Positions 5,887-6,002 of a DNA stretch of 6,002 nucleotides are shown here, one piece after another. The DNA comes from Acholeplasmatales bacterium (GTDB lineage: Bacteria > Bacillota_I > Bacilli_A > Acholeplasmatales > Anaeroplasmataceae). The position numbers and the translations under genes were made by a program. The notes beneath the pieces are model-generated. The model saw nothing but the letters and a program-made list of their open reading frames with translations. It was not told the origin of the DNA and did no database searches. Location: NCBI GenBank assembly GCA_017388605.1, contig JAFPIE010000039.1:1-6002 (forward strand), written 5' to 3'. Each line of letters begins with the position of its first letter. The first letter of the stretch is position 1.

Positions 5887-6002
5887 TTCGTAATCGTTTT
5901 TATCTCAATTATCATATCATTTATTACATCTGATATACTCTCTCTGAACATTCCTGCAAATAATCTGTTCAGATTTTCGTCAAAGCGATTAGGCAAAATC
6001 TT
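5880..6002 (-). CDS. C-terminal 40 residues of an unidentified protein, 5' part outside window
   Basis: An uninterrupted minus-strand frame enters from the right edge and ends at TAG (5882-5880). The peptide begins KILPNRFDENLNRLFAGMF and continues with an amphipathic, likely helical Ile/Met/Glu-rich tail ending ITKM. The varied composition and a fitting terminator downstream (5716-5683) support a real gene end rather than a chance frame. I do not recognise the family. An IS-type transposase or accessory protein is conceivable because of the adjoining repeat array, but nothing in these 40 residues shows it. Confidence 0.6.
   Translation of the reverse strand, partial: KILPNRFDENLNRLFAGMFRESISDVINDMIIEIKTITKM

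Noticed and set aside
5944..5972. Hairpin CTGAACA / TGTTCAG
   Set aside because: Perfect 7-bp arms but a 15-nt loop and a position inside the right-edge reading frame; no T-run, so not a terminator, and chance within coding sequence is plausible.

Overview
The window comes from a low-GC Gram-positive-type bacterium, broadly Bacillota or Erysipelotrichia/Mollicutes-like. The reasons are AT-rich DNA throughout, strong Shine-Dalgarno sites, intrinsic hairpin-plus-T-run terminators, sigma-A type promoters, and ArgRS and GlgA sequences of bacterial type. TGG codes for Trp and TAA/TAG serve as stops, so nothing suggests a reassigned code. I cannot name a genus.

Left part (1-1912, minus strand): a glycogen-synthesis operon transcribed leftward, glgA then glgC, 15 nt apart. 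glgC runs off the left edge. GlgC makes ADP-glucose and GlgA polymerises it into alpha-1,4-glucan. A consensus promoter lies at 1955-1983. The divergent intergenic region (1913-2180) also holds an extended -10 promoter facing right.

Middle (2181-4574, plus strand): a single-pass membrane-anchored protein with no cysteines, probably carrying a degenerate thioredoxin-like domain, then a weak intrinsic terminator, then argS (arginyl-tRNA synthetase). No separate argS promoter is evident, so argS probably depends at least partly on read-through. argS ends in a strong terminator.

Right part (4590-6002): convergent with argS is a minus-strand gene for a 283-residue BspA-type leucine-rich-repeat protein, more AT-rich than its neighbours and without a signal peptide. 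Between it and its terminator is a short GC-richer stretch that reads like the decayed 3' end of another gene (two internal stops), which suggests the LRR gene is a later arrival. Upstream of the LRR gene are its promoter, the terminator of a further minus-strand gene, about 160 bp of phased repeats built on GCATACCCCTA, and the last 40 codons of that unidentified gene at the right edge.

The left and middle are ordinary core metabolism and translation. The right end has accessory character and contains the less explained signals: the repeat array, the decayed fragment and the unidentified C-terminus.
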